DNA from: Aphrocallistes beatrix
Taxonomy: Eukaryota > Porifera > Hexactinellida > Sceptrulophora > Aphrocallistidae
DNA length: 64,000 nucleotides
Direction: 5' to 3'
Assembly (NCBI GenBank): GCA_963281255.1
Contig: OY725498.1
Span: 372,001 to 436,000, forward strand
Shown: positions 33,480 through 44,900 of the stretch, in pieces
Position numbering within the stretch: the first letter of the stretch is position 1
Layout: the number at the start of each line of letters is the position of its first letter
Notes under the pieces: model-generated
Databases searched by the model: none
What the model saw: only the letters and a program-made list of their open reading frames with translations
Told to the model about the DNA's origin: nothing
Position numbers and translations under genes: made by a program

Positions 33480-35140
33480 ATAAGAAATACACTGGGTCGG
33501 TGTGTCGACCGACATTTTTTGTCAAATATAATATATTTTACGTTTTGTAATTTAAAACATTTCGGTACTGCCATGATGTGCTAGAATGCCATAGTCCAAC
33601 ATAGCATACAACTCCACTATATCTGTATTATTTATAATATGTTTATTTGTACTATGAACCAATAATATGTTTTGAGCCAATTGAAGGGTAACAAATGGAC
33701 AAAGTTTATATAATTTACTAATTATTAAGTATATCAAAATAAATGAATTTTGATTATAAAACATTCATTTGGAAATTATTTGGTTTAAATGTAACAATTT
33801 GCTTTTGAATTTAAATACACTTAAAATTCACGATTAATTATACGCGTATTTTGATTCAGATAAGTGAAAATATGAATTTTCTTGAAACACAAACAGAACG
33901 GATGACCAGATCATCTTTTTAAATTCTTGAGAATAACTCAAGAATTTCTTGAAATATTTGTAGTTTCTATTTCATAGTCTTCAAATCAGACATAAAATTA
34001 CCATCACTTCATGCCTGAAAATGGACTTAATACATTTCAGAAAATTGGGATGTTGAAATTATGGATATATTCTACACTCCAAAAGTATTCGTACATTCAA
34101 CATTGAAATAATAATCATTTGAGTTGCTTTAGGAGTGAATAGCAGTTGGTAATTACCAGATAGATTTGTTATTCTTCAAATCCATCTCGTTTTCTATACC
34201 ATGGATGCCAACTATCCCATTTTTGGCGGGAAGTCCTGCTTTTTCGTTTCTCTACTGAATAAATTTTCACTAGTGCCCTGTCTTTACTAAATTTTCTCCT
34301 CATATCCCGCCTTTTTGCATTGTGTGTATAATACTTTTCCATCGCATTCCGCCATGTCCCGCATTTATCATGGCTCAACCTTAAAGCTTAAATATTGAGG
34401 TACAGTACACCCTCGCTAATCCGAACATCTCTGTTCCAATTATCGAAAAAATCGTTCGGATTAGTGAAATAACACTAATTCAATGGGGAATTAATGTAAT
34501 AAATTTGCATTGTTACGGTATTAAGAATAATATTCTGTTCTGATTGCTTTTTTAACGAGGTTTCTCAATGATATTGATGGATATAAGATTATAAACGTTG
34601 ATTCGAAGCATAGAGACGAATAAGATTATGTTTTGAGTGTTCAGATTGTAAGACTGAATTATTCAACCATCACGGCTTTTTGCGAGATATGATTTTTCAT
34701 AAATCTCTGCATAATATCTCGGTTTTTATGAGAGACATTGATGCAAAATACTTTTCAACTTCTGTGTATGCACATAAAATTTGATTACCCACCCTTCTTC
34801 AATAAGAAATGCTTGTATATTTGCGAATTCCATTGGCAAGACAGTACTATATACATATGTATATTGAATACATTGACGATACAATTTGTGATCGAAGCTC
34901 AGTTTTGTTTAATTTAGCAGTTTGTATGTTAATTCTCTCCACTGTAAAGCCCATAAAGTAGGAACCAGAAACAATAAATACTTCAAATATTCTTGTTCTG
35001 ACATACATTTTTGATAATATTTTTTATATTATAGTATTATATAAAATATAGTATTATAGTATTTATAATAGTATTTACTATATCAAACAACAAAAAAAAA
35101 CCCCCACAGACGGGATGGAAGTGTGCTTCCAAATCTCATA
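33480..35140. other. Gene-poor AT-rich region
   Basis: I see no supported exon. It contains a family-J-like end at 33495-33530 (GTGTCGACCGACATTTT). It also has a half element at 34404-34480 with CACCCTCGCTAATCCGAAC and GTTCGGATTAGTGAAAT as imperfect inverted ends. A stretch of TCCCGC-type words lies at 34210-34370 inside an unsupported - strand ORF. Confidence 0.4.
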
Positions 35141-35149
35141 AGTCACCTT

Positions 35150-35285
35150 AAGTCACCTTTATTATACTTAAATAACCAATTCCAGTCCATGTCGTTAAAA
35201 GTTATTTTATGATCGAATTGATTGATCGTAGCATATAACACACTTTAATTGTTGTTAACAATCAAATTATAGACTCAAAATAGCA
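35150..35285. repeat. Dispersed repeat N, copy 1
   Basis: TACTTAAATAACCAATTCCAG, CATGTCGTTAAAAGTTATTTT and GTAGCATATAACAC are present in inverted form at 48150-48275. Non-coding. Confidence 0.7.
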
Positions 35286-35642
35286 GCATTCAATCATTTA
35301 TATGAAATAGAATCATGTGAATGGCATTATAAAAGGCTGATAATTGATTGGTTCACATGAACCAATGAATTTCAATCACAAATAGTTCTTTTGATTGTAT
35401 GCATAAGTCAATACTATTTTATTCCAATGTATTTGCACTATAAAATAATCGAATTTGATTGGCCAGCACATTTAGTCACCTATCTCGAAGAGGTGTGAAC
35501 TCGGCGAGGTGTGAACACCGAGGTGCACATCTCCATATCGCTTTGCACCTCCTGTAAAAATTTCAAGACGATATCTCTTAAACTCTGGTCAGGACACGAA
35601 TTTCGGACGGCCGGCCGGCCGGAACATCCTCATTTTAGTACT

Positions 35643-35701
35643 GTGCTTCCTATACTATTAGTATAGTAGCTATGCTACTATACTAATACTATAGGAAGCA
35701 C
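35643..35701. repeat. Near-perfect 59-bp palindrome
   Basis: Two 28-bp arms starting GTGCTTCCTATACTA, with a single mismatch and a 3-base loop (35671-35673). It could extrude as a hairpin. The next 120 bp relate to the segmental duplication at 30.9 and 32.4 kb. Confidence 0.9.
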
Positions 35702-35869
35702 ACTACAAACAACATACCGTGGTACCAAGTATGTCTAGGATTTGGATATGGGTCATTAAGGTGGTACGGAGATTATAATATTTGCTGAAGTTGTATGCGG
35801 TATAAAGTTTGAGAACCAATCAATACTCAAACAACTAAGACATGACGAGATACCAAGTATGTCCATTTG

Positions 35870-37807
35870 TCACAGTATAGTTTGTTGTAACAATTTACAC
35901 GAACAGGATATACTAAGTGTTATTGCTATGCGTTTGTGAAAAATTCTAGATCCGTTGTCAGAGTGCCAGCATCCTTCCCGGGTAATCTGTCCCTAGAACT
36001 CGTAGCCCTAGGATTCGATGTCCTCCCTCGGACTTCTGATTCTGGGGTTAGATATAAGGATTTATGCCCTAGAACCAGTAGTCCACTTTTGGACAAGTAT
36101 GCATCCCCAAGTATCTACTCAACGATATGCTAATACTACAAGATGTAAATCTATTATTGGAATAGCTGTTCACAGCAATGTTTTGGCGCAGCACTGTTTT
36201 AGAAAATAGCAGTCTTATAGCAGTCCATGCGAAATTTTACCCCCTTTGGCATTCGATGCAAACATAAGCGCAAAGTATTCTTTTTATAAATGTATAGGGA
36301 AACCTAACTCCAACTCTTGCTTAGGGTTTGACTATTTGCTTATTCCACCAATGAAAAGTGAGGAAGGTGCTCCCTCACTTTGGCTAAGTTTATTCCATCG
36401 ATTAAAACCTCCTGCCTCCAGTTCGTTGAGAAGAAAGTGGATATTGTGTATTGAGATCGTTAAAACTAGCCTAATTTTGTATTTTTGATAAACATATTAA
36501 ACACGAATACGCTGAAAAACAGTCTTGTTTTTCGTATTTTTCTCTTAAACAATGTTTTATTGTACATAGTAGCTCTATTACAAAGTAGTCCGGTTTTTGG
36601 TGGCCTAGGCAAACCTTTGTCAAGATTCCATGACGAGTAAGCACCAGTCACCAGATACCTTTGGTGTGAGAGCTATGGGACTATTCTAGAAATCATTGAA
36701 TTTAGTTTTAGAGAAGAAAGTGGTCATTCATTGGCGAGTTGAAATGAGGAACATTTTTGCACAATACTAAAAAGCTAATTTTATTCACTTCACAAATAAT
36801 ACATAACAAATTGCTATTAATATTCCAGATCTGAACATAATGTATTTCTACAACTTTTTTATGCTCGAGGAAAATGTCTAAACTACTTTTTCCAGGATTA
36901 AAGTCTGGGAAGGTTATTTGAAAGCATTGGAATCTTATCCGCAATTTTCGCTGCGAGTGAAGACACATTTTTTCTTAAAACTGAGCAAGCAAAATACAGT
37001 TTCTGATTTTAAACTTGGAAAAAAACTCTTAAGATCATTCATAATACAGTGGATTATTAGCAATATTGCTCTATTAGCAACCGATCTTCAGGTCCCAAGT
37101 GAAGATTTTATGTTAATTCTGTTACCTTATTAGCAACCATTTTATGAGCAAAACTTGCTAATAAATGAATTCCACTTTTGATTTCCAACCACCATAATAT
37201 CCAAAATTGTGTGAGTTTTTACAAAATTTAAACCCAATTGAACATTCAGTCAGAACTTATTAGCCACATTACCCTATATGTAGAAAGAATTGTCTTAACT
37301 GATAAGTTTTTGTAGTATTTCCATATTGAAAAAATAATTTGAAGGCTTAATTAAAGGTTAATCTTTTAGAAGTTACTTGTAATTATTAATTCTGTTCCAA
37401 ATAAGCATTAATTTGGTTGTGAACGAAGCAGTACTGAACATTAGCACCATATAGTCCTGTTTAATGCATCAGAGAAAACCATTGATTCTGCTTAAGTTAT
37501 GTTGACTCATTTATGAACTTCTCAAAACCATGCAGCTTATGAATCTGTATGTCAGAGCGTGCCAACAGGGAGTGAACTTGCTCATCTTACACCTGCACTT
37601 GGTCTAGGCAAGGTGTGAAGATTTTGTTGTTTATTTTAGTTTCCGTGACACCAGACAAAATATTACCACAGTTTAGTGTAACACTTAGTTGAATATAGCA
37701 CTTTCATTCAGATGAGACATGTTACTACACACAAACTTGTGAAGTAACTTGTCCTTCTAATATATTCAATTCATAGTGATTAACCGAGCTTTTTCTAGAA
37801 ATTGAAA
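35870..37807. other. Upstream region of the NLR gene, no gene recognised
   Basis: AT-rich. Short ORFs (for example 36018-36209 and 36246-36488 on +) start without context or homology. AAGGTGTGAA occurs at 37610-37619, about 190 bp before the NLR start. The NLR promoter must lie in the last few hundred bases but no TATA-like element is distinctive. Confidence 0.4.
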
Positions 37808-40552
37808 ATGGCAGAAGATTTTTCCGAATTTTCGGGACTAATTGAACTGGGAGAACAGTTAACTCCTCAAGAAATACAAAAGCTATCTAGTCTACTCAAA
37901 GTTCCGTCCGCACTAAGCGAGAATGTTACGAAAGGTTTTCGATTTCTAAATGTTCTTAAAAAGTGGGGTAGGCATGACCCTCATGAGTTCTACAAAGGCT
38001 TAAAATCGATTGGCCGCTCTGATTTAGCCGAACAAGCCAAGAACTTTGATTGGTTAGCCTCAGACACTCCGTTGGAATTGACAAGCGAGATCCAGTTTGG
38101 ACTTTTGACAATAAAATCTCTGGTGCGCCTACTGAAGAATGAAATCAGTTCAGACAATTGGGACGCTCTATCCTTGATTGTTCCTGGACTCGACGATTCA
38201 ATGACATTCGAAGCTAAGATGAAGACACTCGTCAAGAACGGTTTCATCACGAGTGACCTGAACAAACTGTGTCGATTGATGACAGTTATAAAACGTGGAG
38301 ATATCGAAATTGAATTGAAACAATATAAAAATGTGTTTAATACGATGCCAGATTCCGTCTTCGCTTCTAAATTTGAGAAAGAAGTGGACAAAATCCAAAA
38401 GGAAATTGTGAAATGGAGTGAATCCCTGAGAAAGTTCATTGAAACACAGAACAGACAAGTGAAGGAACTGTTTGATAATGAAGATACAGTAGACATAGAA
38501 ACAGTCTACGTCCCTCTAACTATCATAGAGGAGAGACCTAGAGAAGTGAAGTTAGAGGACGAGACTACGTACAGCGAGATAGAACTAATGAGAAAAATAG
38601 CAAAGAAAGAAATTAAAATCCGTCCAATAAACTTCAGAAGAGAATTGCAGGAATACAATCCTTACAATGTTCAGGGTAACCTAGACATGGATAGAGTTGA
38701 CTGTACCGAATCCAGCCAATCAGATCCTTTCATTCAATTCGACGAAACCGTCCAATCAGAACTGAAAGCAAAGCAATCCCCGAAACCACAAATCTGGTTA
38801 ATTCTTGGCAATCCAGGAAGTGGCAAAAGTTTCTTGTGTCACATCACAGCATTGCGATTCGGAAAGAAAGAATTGACACAATTTGCTTATTGCCTCTCCA
38901 TTCCCTGTCGAAATCCAGAATGGCACCAGATGGAACAAGAAAACTTAGGGAAACGAATCGATGGAGATTTCATTGCTAAATGGATGTGTCTGTCTATGCC
39001 CATTGGACCGACCTGGACTTCCGATCTAGCCAAGCACATTCTCGAGTCTGATGGAGAAGGACTTCTACTCATCATCGACAGCTTAGACGAATTTACAAAG
39101 GAAGTTCCCTTCGAACAGACAATATTATTTCTCCTCTTAACCCGAAAGACTCTCTCCCAGTCCACCATTCTGATCACCAGCAGACCAGGAGCTTATACGG
39201 TCATTTCCTCTTCACATCTTCTAATCATTGACAGATTCTTCCAAGTACTCGGGTTTTCACCAGAAAACAGAGACCTCTACTTCCGCATACAGCTGAAAGC
39301 CGAGAAGCTAAAACAGCTGAAGAGTCTAATCCACCTGCATGAGGAGATGAATCTACTCTCTCTAATTCCTGTCAATGCGTCTCTGTTTGCTGCGCTCATT
39401 CGAGGAACTGAAGACATCACAGCATTCACTCTCACACAGCTCTATTCAGAGCTCATCACGTACTTGGTCAGACGCCAGCTGTTCAGGATGAACCTGAAAG
39501 AGTGGTCGAAGAAGACGACACTATTCCTCCTTCCTCCTCCCGTGCTCGACTGTTTGTTCAGAATTGGAGAAGTGGCATACATGGGCGTCTCCTTTCGAGA
39601 ACTCACTTCCTCTAAAGATATTCTCCTCAAGATCGGAAAAGTCGAGAAGCCCTGTCAGTGTTTAGGATTGGCAGAGGAGCACATAAAGAGAGACAATTTT
39701 GGTAGAATAATTCGTGTGTGGTCCTTTTGTCACCTCACAATACAGGAGTTCGTTGGTGCCATCTGGTTATCCCTGTCTTCGTGGGGAGATCAGTGTCTCA
39801 GTACTCGATACATTGTCAATTCTGAAAGTAGCTTCGCAGTGTTTAAGATGACAATTCGATTTTTGTGTGGTTTACTATCCAATAAGGCCAATCGTGTCAT
39901 GTTTATTTTGTTCAAATATCAAACTACCACTCCGATCCCATTGACACACATTCCAATGATGCACCAAATAGAACATTATGATACTAGTCTATACCAACAT
40001 CTGGGTTGGAGAGAATTTACTAATAAATTCTTGTCACTATCAGAAATGTTGTTTGAGACCAACTCTAATTCAATCGCAGAATCTGTTACGCATTTGCTTG
40101 AACTTCTACCTCAATCACTTTGCTTCTATTTTGATGACGTCACACCTCCTCCCAATGAGTGGGAATGTTTCATAAGATCTCTAGATCTCATTCCCTCCAT
40201 CCATCTCATTTCTATCTATTCATGGTATGTCTCACTGTCACAGTTCACCACTTTATTATCTCACCTGACTTCATGCTCCCTCAAATTCATAAATGTGGAG
40301 TTAAGGTCTCTATCTTACTCTGAAGTATCAAGTTACTGTGACGTCATAAAACACAAACTGGAATCTACTGGAACTAAAATTAATTTATTTTTAATTAACT
40401 GTGATGAAAAAGAATCTGGTCCATCGACAGGTTTGATTTTGCCGAATCTTTCAGGTTTAGGTTTATTATGTGAGCTCACGTACCTCAGAATATTGATCAG
40501 ATATCAAGTCAAGTTGAGTTATTTTTCAGCAGTATTAGCGACAGACATTTAG
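37808..40552 (+). CDS. NLR-type protein: two DED-like domains, NACHT, LRRs
   Basis: Single long exon; I start at ATG 37808 (the in-frame TTG six bases upstream is rejected), giving 914 residues. Residues about 3-82 and 90-180 look like two death-effector-type helical domains (the first ends NVLKKWGRH and IGRSDLAEQ). The NACHT NTPase has Walker A GNPGSGKS at 334-341, Walker B GLLLIIDSLDEF at 418-429 and sensor ILITSRP at 454-460. Leucine-rich sequence follows to the stop. NLRs sense microbial or danger signals in the cytoplasm and oligomerise through NACHT; DEDs normally recruit caspases. The Walker residues are intact, so nucleotide binding is plausible. The frame ends prematurely at 40550-40552 because of a one-base shift in the T5 run at 40522-40526. 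The LRRs continue in the next frame. Intronless, unlike its neighbours. Confidence 0.9.
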   Translation: MAEDFSEFSGLIELGEQLTPQEIQKLSSLLKVPSALSENVTKGFRFLNVLKKWGRHDPHEFYKGLKSIGRSDLAEQAKNFDWLASDTPLELTSEIQFGLLTIKSLVRLLKNEISSDNWDALSLIVPGLDDSMTFEAKMKTLVKNGFITSDLNKLCRLMTVIKRGDIEIELKQYKNVFNTMPDSVFASKFEKEVDKIQKEIVKWSESLRKFIETQNRQVKELFDNEDTVDIETVYVPLTIIEERPREVKLEDETTYSEIELMRKIAKKEIKIRPINFRRELQEYNPYNVQGNLDMDRVDCTESSQSDPFIQFDETVQSELKAKQSPKPQIWLILGNPGSGKSFLCHITALRFGKKELTQFAYCLSIPCRNPEWHQMEQENLGKRIDGDFIAKWMCLSMPIGPTWTSDLAKHILESDGEGLLLIIDSLDEFTKEVPFEQTILFLLLTRKTLSQSTILITSRPGAYTVISSSHLLIIDRFFQVLGFSPENRDLYFRIQLKAEKLKQLKSLIHLHEEMNLLSLIPVNASLFAALIRGTEDITAFTLTQLYSELITYLVRRQLFRMNLKEWSKKTTLFLLPPPVLDCLFRIGEVAYMGVSFRELTSSKDILLKIGKVEKPCQCLGLAEEHIKRDNFGRIIRVWSFCHLTIQEFVGAIWLSLSSWGDQCLSTRYIVNSESSFAVFKMTIRFLCGLLSNKANRVMFILFKYQTTTPIPLTHIPMMHQIEHYDTSLYQHLGWREFTNKFLSLSEMLFETNSNSIAESVTHLLELLPQSLCFYFDDVTPPPNEWECFIRSLDLIPSIHLISIYSWYVSLSQFTTLLSHLTSCSLKFINVELRSLSYSEVSSYCDVIKHKLESTGTKINLFLINCDEKESGPSTGLILPNLSGLGLLCELTYLRILIRYQVKLSYFSAVLATDI

Positions 40553-41325
40553 AATCTATGCTTACAAATCTAAATCCTCCAACACAGATTGAAATATTAA
40601 ACATCAGCTATTTATCTAAGAAACAAACTGATTTACTAAAAACTGTCTTACCTAAACTCACTAATCTGCAGGAAATAGGATTTGATGCAAACTGGTCAGA
40701 TGGAGATCCATTCTCACTACTGCCTTACTTAAGCACTCTCTCCAACTTCAAACAACTACAACTAGAACTACAACTACGACGACTTGATGAATTCAGGAAA
40801 TCAGAAACTGACTACACAGATCATCTCAAGAATCTTTTAAATAATAACAACCAATCATTGAGAGGATTAGAGATACATAATTCAGGATTGTTGGATGAAT
40901 TGCTAATTCCTCTACAATACTGCACTAACTTAATACAGATTAGGTTTTGGAATTTAGAACTACAACATGTTGATGTTAATCTATGGTGTACATTAGCGAG
41001 TAAACTCAAATGCTTACTCTGTTTAGAACTTAGCTTCATACCTCTACAAGATTCTGGTGTGAAATATCTAAGCATAGGTCTCCTGCACCATCCTAATATT
41101 AGATATTTAGGATTACGTTATTGTAAGCTGACTTCTGAATCCTGTAACATTCTCACTCATCTTATTCCTACACTCAAACAGTTGAGGGAACTTAACATGG
41201 TTGAACTTGAACTAAATAAACCAAAACTTAGAATGGATAGATTTGAACTAAATAAACCAGATCCAAATCCTATCAAAATCCTCAAACAAACTGCTGATGA
41301 GTATTCTGTAGAACTTAATTTTTAA
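40527..41325 (+). CDS. LRR C-terminus of the NLR, in a shifted frame
   Basis: Continues the leucine-rich repeats one frame over. It is open from the T5 run (first in-frame ATG 40558) to TAA at 41323-41325, about 255 codons after that ATG. Repeats read NLQEIGFD, QSLRGLEIHNSG, CLLCLELSFIPLQDSGVK, NIRYLGLRYCKLT. One extra T at 40522-40526 would join both frames smoothly, so this is most likely one gene of about 1,170 codons. The alternatives are an assembly error or a recent loss-of-function allele. I see no credible intron: the only short GT...AG span here is about 22 nt. Confidence 0.8.
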
Positions 41326-41927
41326 TATTAGTTGATCATTCTTCAGAATATATTTCTTGATTCTTGTTTATCTATGATTATTTGTATATTTGTATTTTTC
41401 CATGTTATCTAACAGTCTGAAGTTTGTTTATTGATCCTACAATTCATTATATTTGTTTACTAAACATTATCTTATCCGGGATTAGGAACTAAAACATTAG
41501 TTTAAAGCGATTACTATTAACTAGACTGCAGACCTTGTATGTCTAGAACTAGTGTTGAGATCTGACTCCACAGGAATGCAGTGTCCTTCCAGTGTCACAA
41601 CTAAGATTGTACTGATTAGTGTCTTCAGAACTAAACACAACTTTCTCTGTTTGAAATGTTCTATTCTAATAAGTCACATTTTCAATACAATCTATGATTG
41701 AGAATTTTAAAGTGAGAGTGTTTAATCAGGTGACAATGTAAACAAACAAACAATAAATAAATAATCCATGTGTTCTTGTGACAATACGAAATATACAAAT
41801 CTGAGATAAATATAGAATCTGTTCTGGTATAGAGGTGACAAATTATACATATAAACTATCAGGTGTGAAGAATTGATCAGCTGTAAGGTAAAATAGTAAA
41901 ATAAGTTAAAACATGAAAGTGAGATGG

Positions 41928-44900
41928 TTAGAGGAGAGTAGAGAGTTTCTCTTTTCTTAGTTTCAGTTCCACATTCCCGACTGCTATTTTTAGAAGTTCT
42001 ACAGCTTCCTGTTGTGTGGCGTTGTTAAGTGAGAAGCCGTTTATCTGTAAACAAATAAACAAACAAATAAAATAAACAATCCTCATTCCATCAAAAAATG
42101 TCGCTTTAATTCAACCAATCAACTTCGAATATTTAACACAGAGCACAATGCGTTTACAGTTGAATATACAGTGCGTTCGGAAATTATTGGCAGTGAATTA
42201 AATTAAGTGTAATTCAACATCTATGTTAAGATTGGTCACTTTTTTGAAGACAACTATTAATTCGGGGCTCCCTCTTACAAAATATAATGGAGAAACCAAT
42301 GTATTGCTAATAATTTATTTTTTTGCCATTTCCTTTGACACATAACCGAATTCTTTTGTCCATGCTTAGACAAAATGGCTGTAAAAAGTCTGGATCAAAT
42401 GTGTCCCATACCATCAAAATACCTTCCTTCTCATTTGTGCTGGTGAATATTTTTTTGAGGAGTATTTTCTTCATTACAGCCCAAAGATTCTCAATTGGAT
42501 TGAGATCGAGGCTATTGGACGGCCAGTCGATCTGGTGGGGGACAAATTCCTGTTTCCAAGCCCTTGCCGCCTTTCCAGTGTGGATAGGACTGTTATTCTC
42601 TTGCAATACCTAATGATTTCCATATAAGGCATTAGCTTCATGTATAAGATACTCATTTAAAACTGTTTTATATCGTTACTGGTTGAAGTTTTCTGTGAAA
42701 ATTTTGAGGTTCGTTTTACCGATTACCGAAATCCCACCCCAAATATGGAGCTTCGATGGATGTTTGAAAGTTGGCAGATTGATGGGCTGTCCTTTCTTTG
42801 TCCATACATATATCTTGCCAGTATTCATCCATATAGAGCATTCATCAGTAAAGAACACTCTAGGCCAGTCCTGACCCTTCATTTTCCTACACCATTCCAA
42901 TCGCTTAGCAATATGGAGAGGTGACAAGATGGGAATTCTGACTGCTTAACGACATTGTAGGCCTCTCCTCTTCATTTCCTCCGATAGTGTACTTTTGGCA
43001 ACAGGAGTACTCAATTTTGCTCGCCATTCATTCAGGGTGATCCTTGGATTGTGTTGAACGAGTGCCATAGTCCGGTATCGGCTTTGTGTAATTTAGGAGG
43101 TCGACCTGCTCCTTTCTTATGAGTCAAGCTCTTTTTGTCAGAAATTGACTTCAAAACACGATAGACTGTCCGCACAGGTGGCGTCTCGCGAGGCGTCTCA
43201 GTACTTCAGTCGCCTTTGTTATCCCAGTTTCAAAGAGTCCCTTTATCTTGATTCTATTCTTTTCCTGAGCCTTCATTCCAAAGTTGTGGAAAAATACAGA
43301 CAGTTGAAGTTGGAAAAGATGAGTCAAAAAGTGTGAGCAAAAATAATACGTATAAAATTTGATTGTCAGAATTTTTCAGAATAGGTTTAGCAGAAAATAA
43401 GGCTACGCCTATGGTTTTTTTAAAGTGGGGTGTACACTTTAAGTTTGTAGAACTGATACGTACAACTTAAATATGGTGAGTTAAGAATATATGTAAAGAA
43501 ATAATATTTACTGCCAATAATTTCCGAACGCACTGTAAAATACAAAATCTTTCAATGTCTCACAATTCTTTATGAAAGACTGATTTGACGCATGTCAACC
43601 AATTAATCAATCTACTTTTCTGTCTTTTTCAAACTTAATTATTGGATAATATGGACGTATCACTCGCTTGTATTTATTTAAATAATTATATTGTAGTCAT
43701 GTTAAATTTTCACACCTCTAAAATTCTGTCTCCTGGTCTGATCTTCCCACTGATACCAGCTGGTCCATCACTCTGCACTTGTGACACAAATATTCCCTGA
43801 AAACAAACAACAACAACAACAACAACAACATTTAATAGTTTCATAAACAAAGCATTGCTATCTGAACTGGAACTAACCTCAGTTCCAGTTCCAACACTCT
43901 TCCGACCAATCACACTCAGTCCCACATTTGGGTCTTTGCACAGCGTCACGTGATACTATAAATAGAACAGTAAACAAACAATCAGAGGTGTGAATAAAGT
44001 TGTTTATGTCAACCGACCACTTCTGATTCATTGCTGTCGATAGATTGTATAGAGAGGTGTTTATGCATCCCATCTAACAAACAAACAAAAATAAACGAAT
44101 AAACAAACAAACAAACAAACAAACAAACAAACAAACAAACAAACAAACAAACAAACAAACAAACAAACAAACAAACAAATAAACAAACAAACAACCAACA
44201 AACGAATAAATAAATAAACAAACAAACACAAACACTACAATCTATTAGTATTGTTAGTGTAGTTAGTGAACAGAGGTGTGAACTCACTGTGGTTAGTTTC
44301 AGTTCCAGAGTGGCACATGGGTGGAGCTGGAGTGTCTGCCTTGACACTGCTAATGCCACTGTCAGCTGTGGCAGCTTCTGCCATTGAAGATGTGTCCTAA
44401 ACCAAGCGCGTTAAAACCACTTCAATTCTAACTCACATTCCTGTCTCACTCACCGTATTGGGGGTACAGCTATGGCTGACAGTCTTCTCGAGGTGTGAAT
44501 TGGCACACATGTGTCCTGAAGTGTCCGCACAGCAGTCACAAGGAGGTGTGAAGGAATTAGAAGGTTGGTGACGAGAGTGGGAGGGTGGAATGTTGTAGAA
44601 AGGAGATTGTACTCTGTGACAGCAATGATCCATCATGTGATTGCTCTGAGACTAAATGTGTGAAAAGCTATAATTGCATTGCAAACAGTTTTCTCCATGT
44701 CAACCAATCATATTTCAAGTTTAAATACAATTTATGTATTTGCATTGAGTTAGGTCTAATCTCTATTGGTGAATAGCATCGCAGTCAATTTCAACGTTAA
44801 ATCTCTTGATTCTGATTGGCTAATACATTCTGACACATGTGAAAAGGTGTGAAAATTTCACAAAGGTTCATATCTCTACCATATAAGGAATATAAGATCC

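Noticed and set aside
34169..34378. 69-codon basic - strand ORF
   Set aside because: It falls in a degraded TCCCGC-type repeat and resembles no protein I know.
37990..38496. 168-codon antisense ORF in the NLR gene
   Set aside because: Shadow of the NLR coding strand with no homology of its own.
40500..40527. A 22-nt mini-intron joining the two NLR frames
   Set aside because: Too short for spliceosomal splicing; a one-base indel in the T5 run is simpler.
44021..44073. Donor at GTCG/GTTGAC for the exon before the PDZ
   Set aside because: It breaks phase with the PDZ exon; the GAA/GTGGTC donor keeps frame, so the exon ends at 44021.
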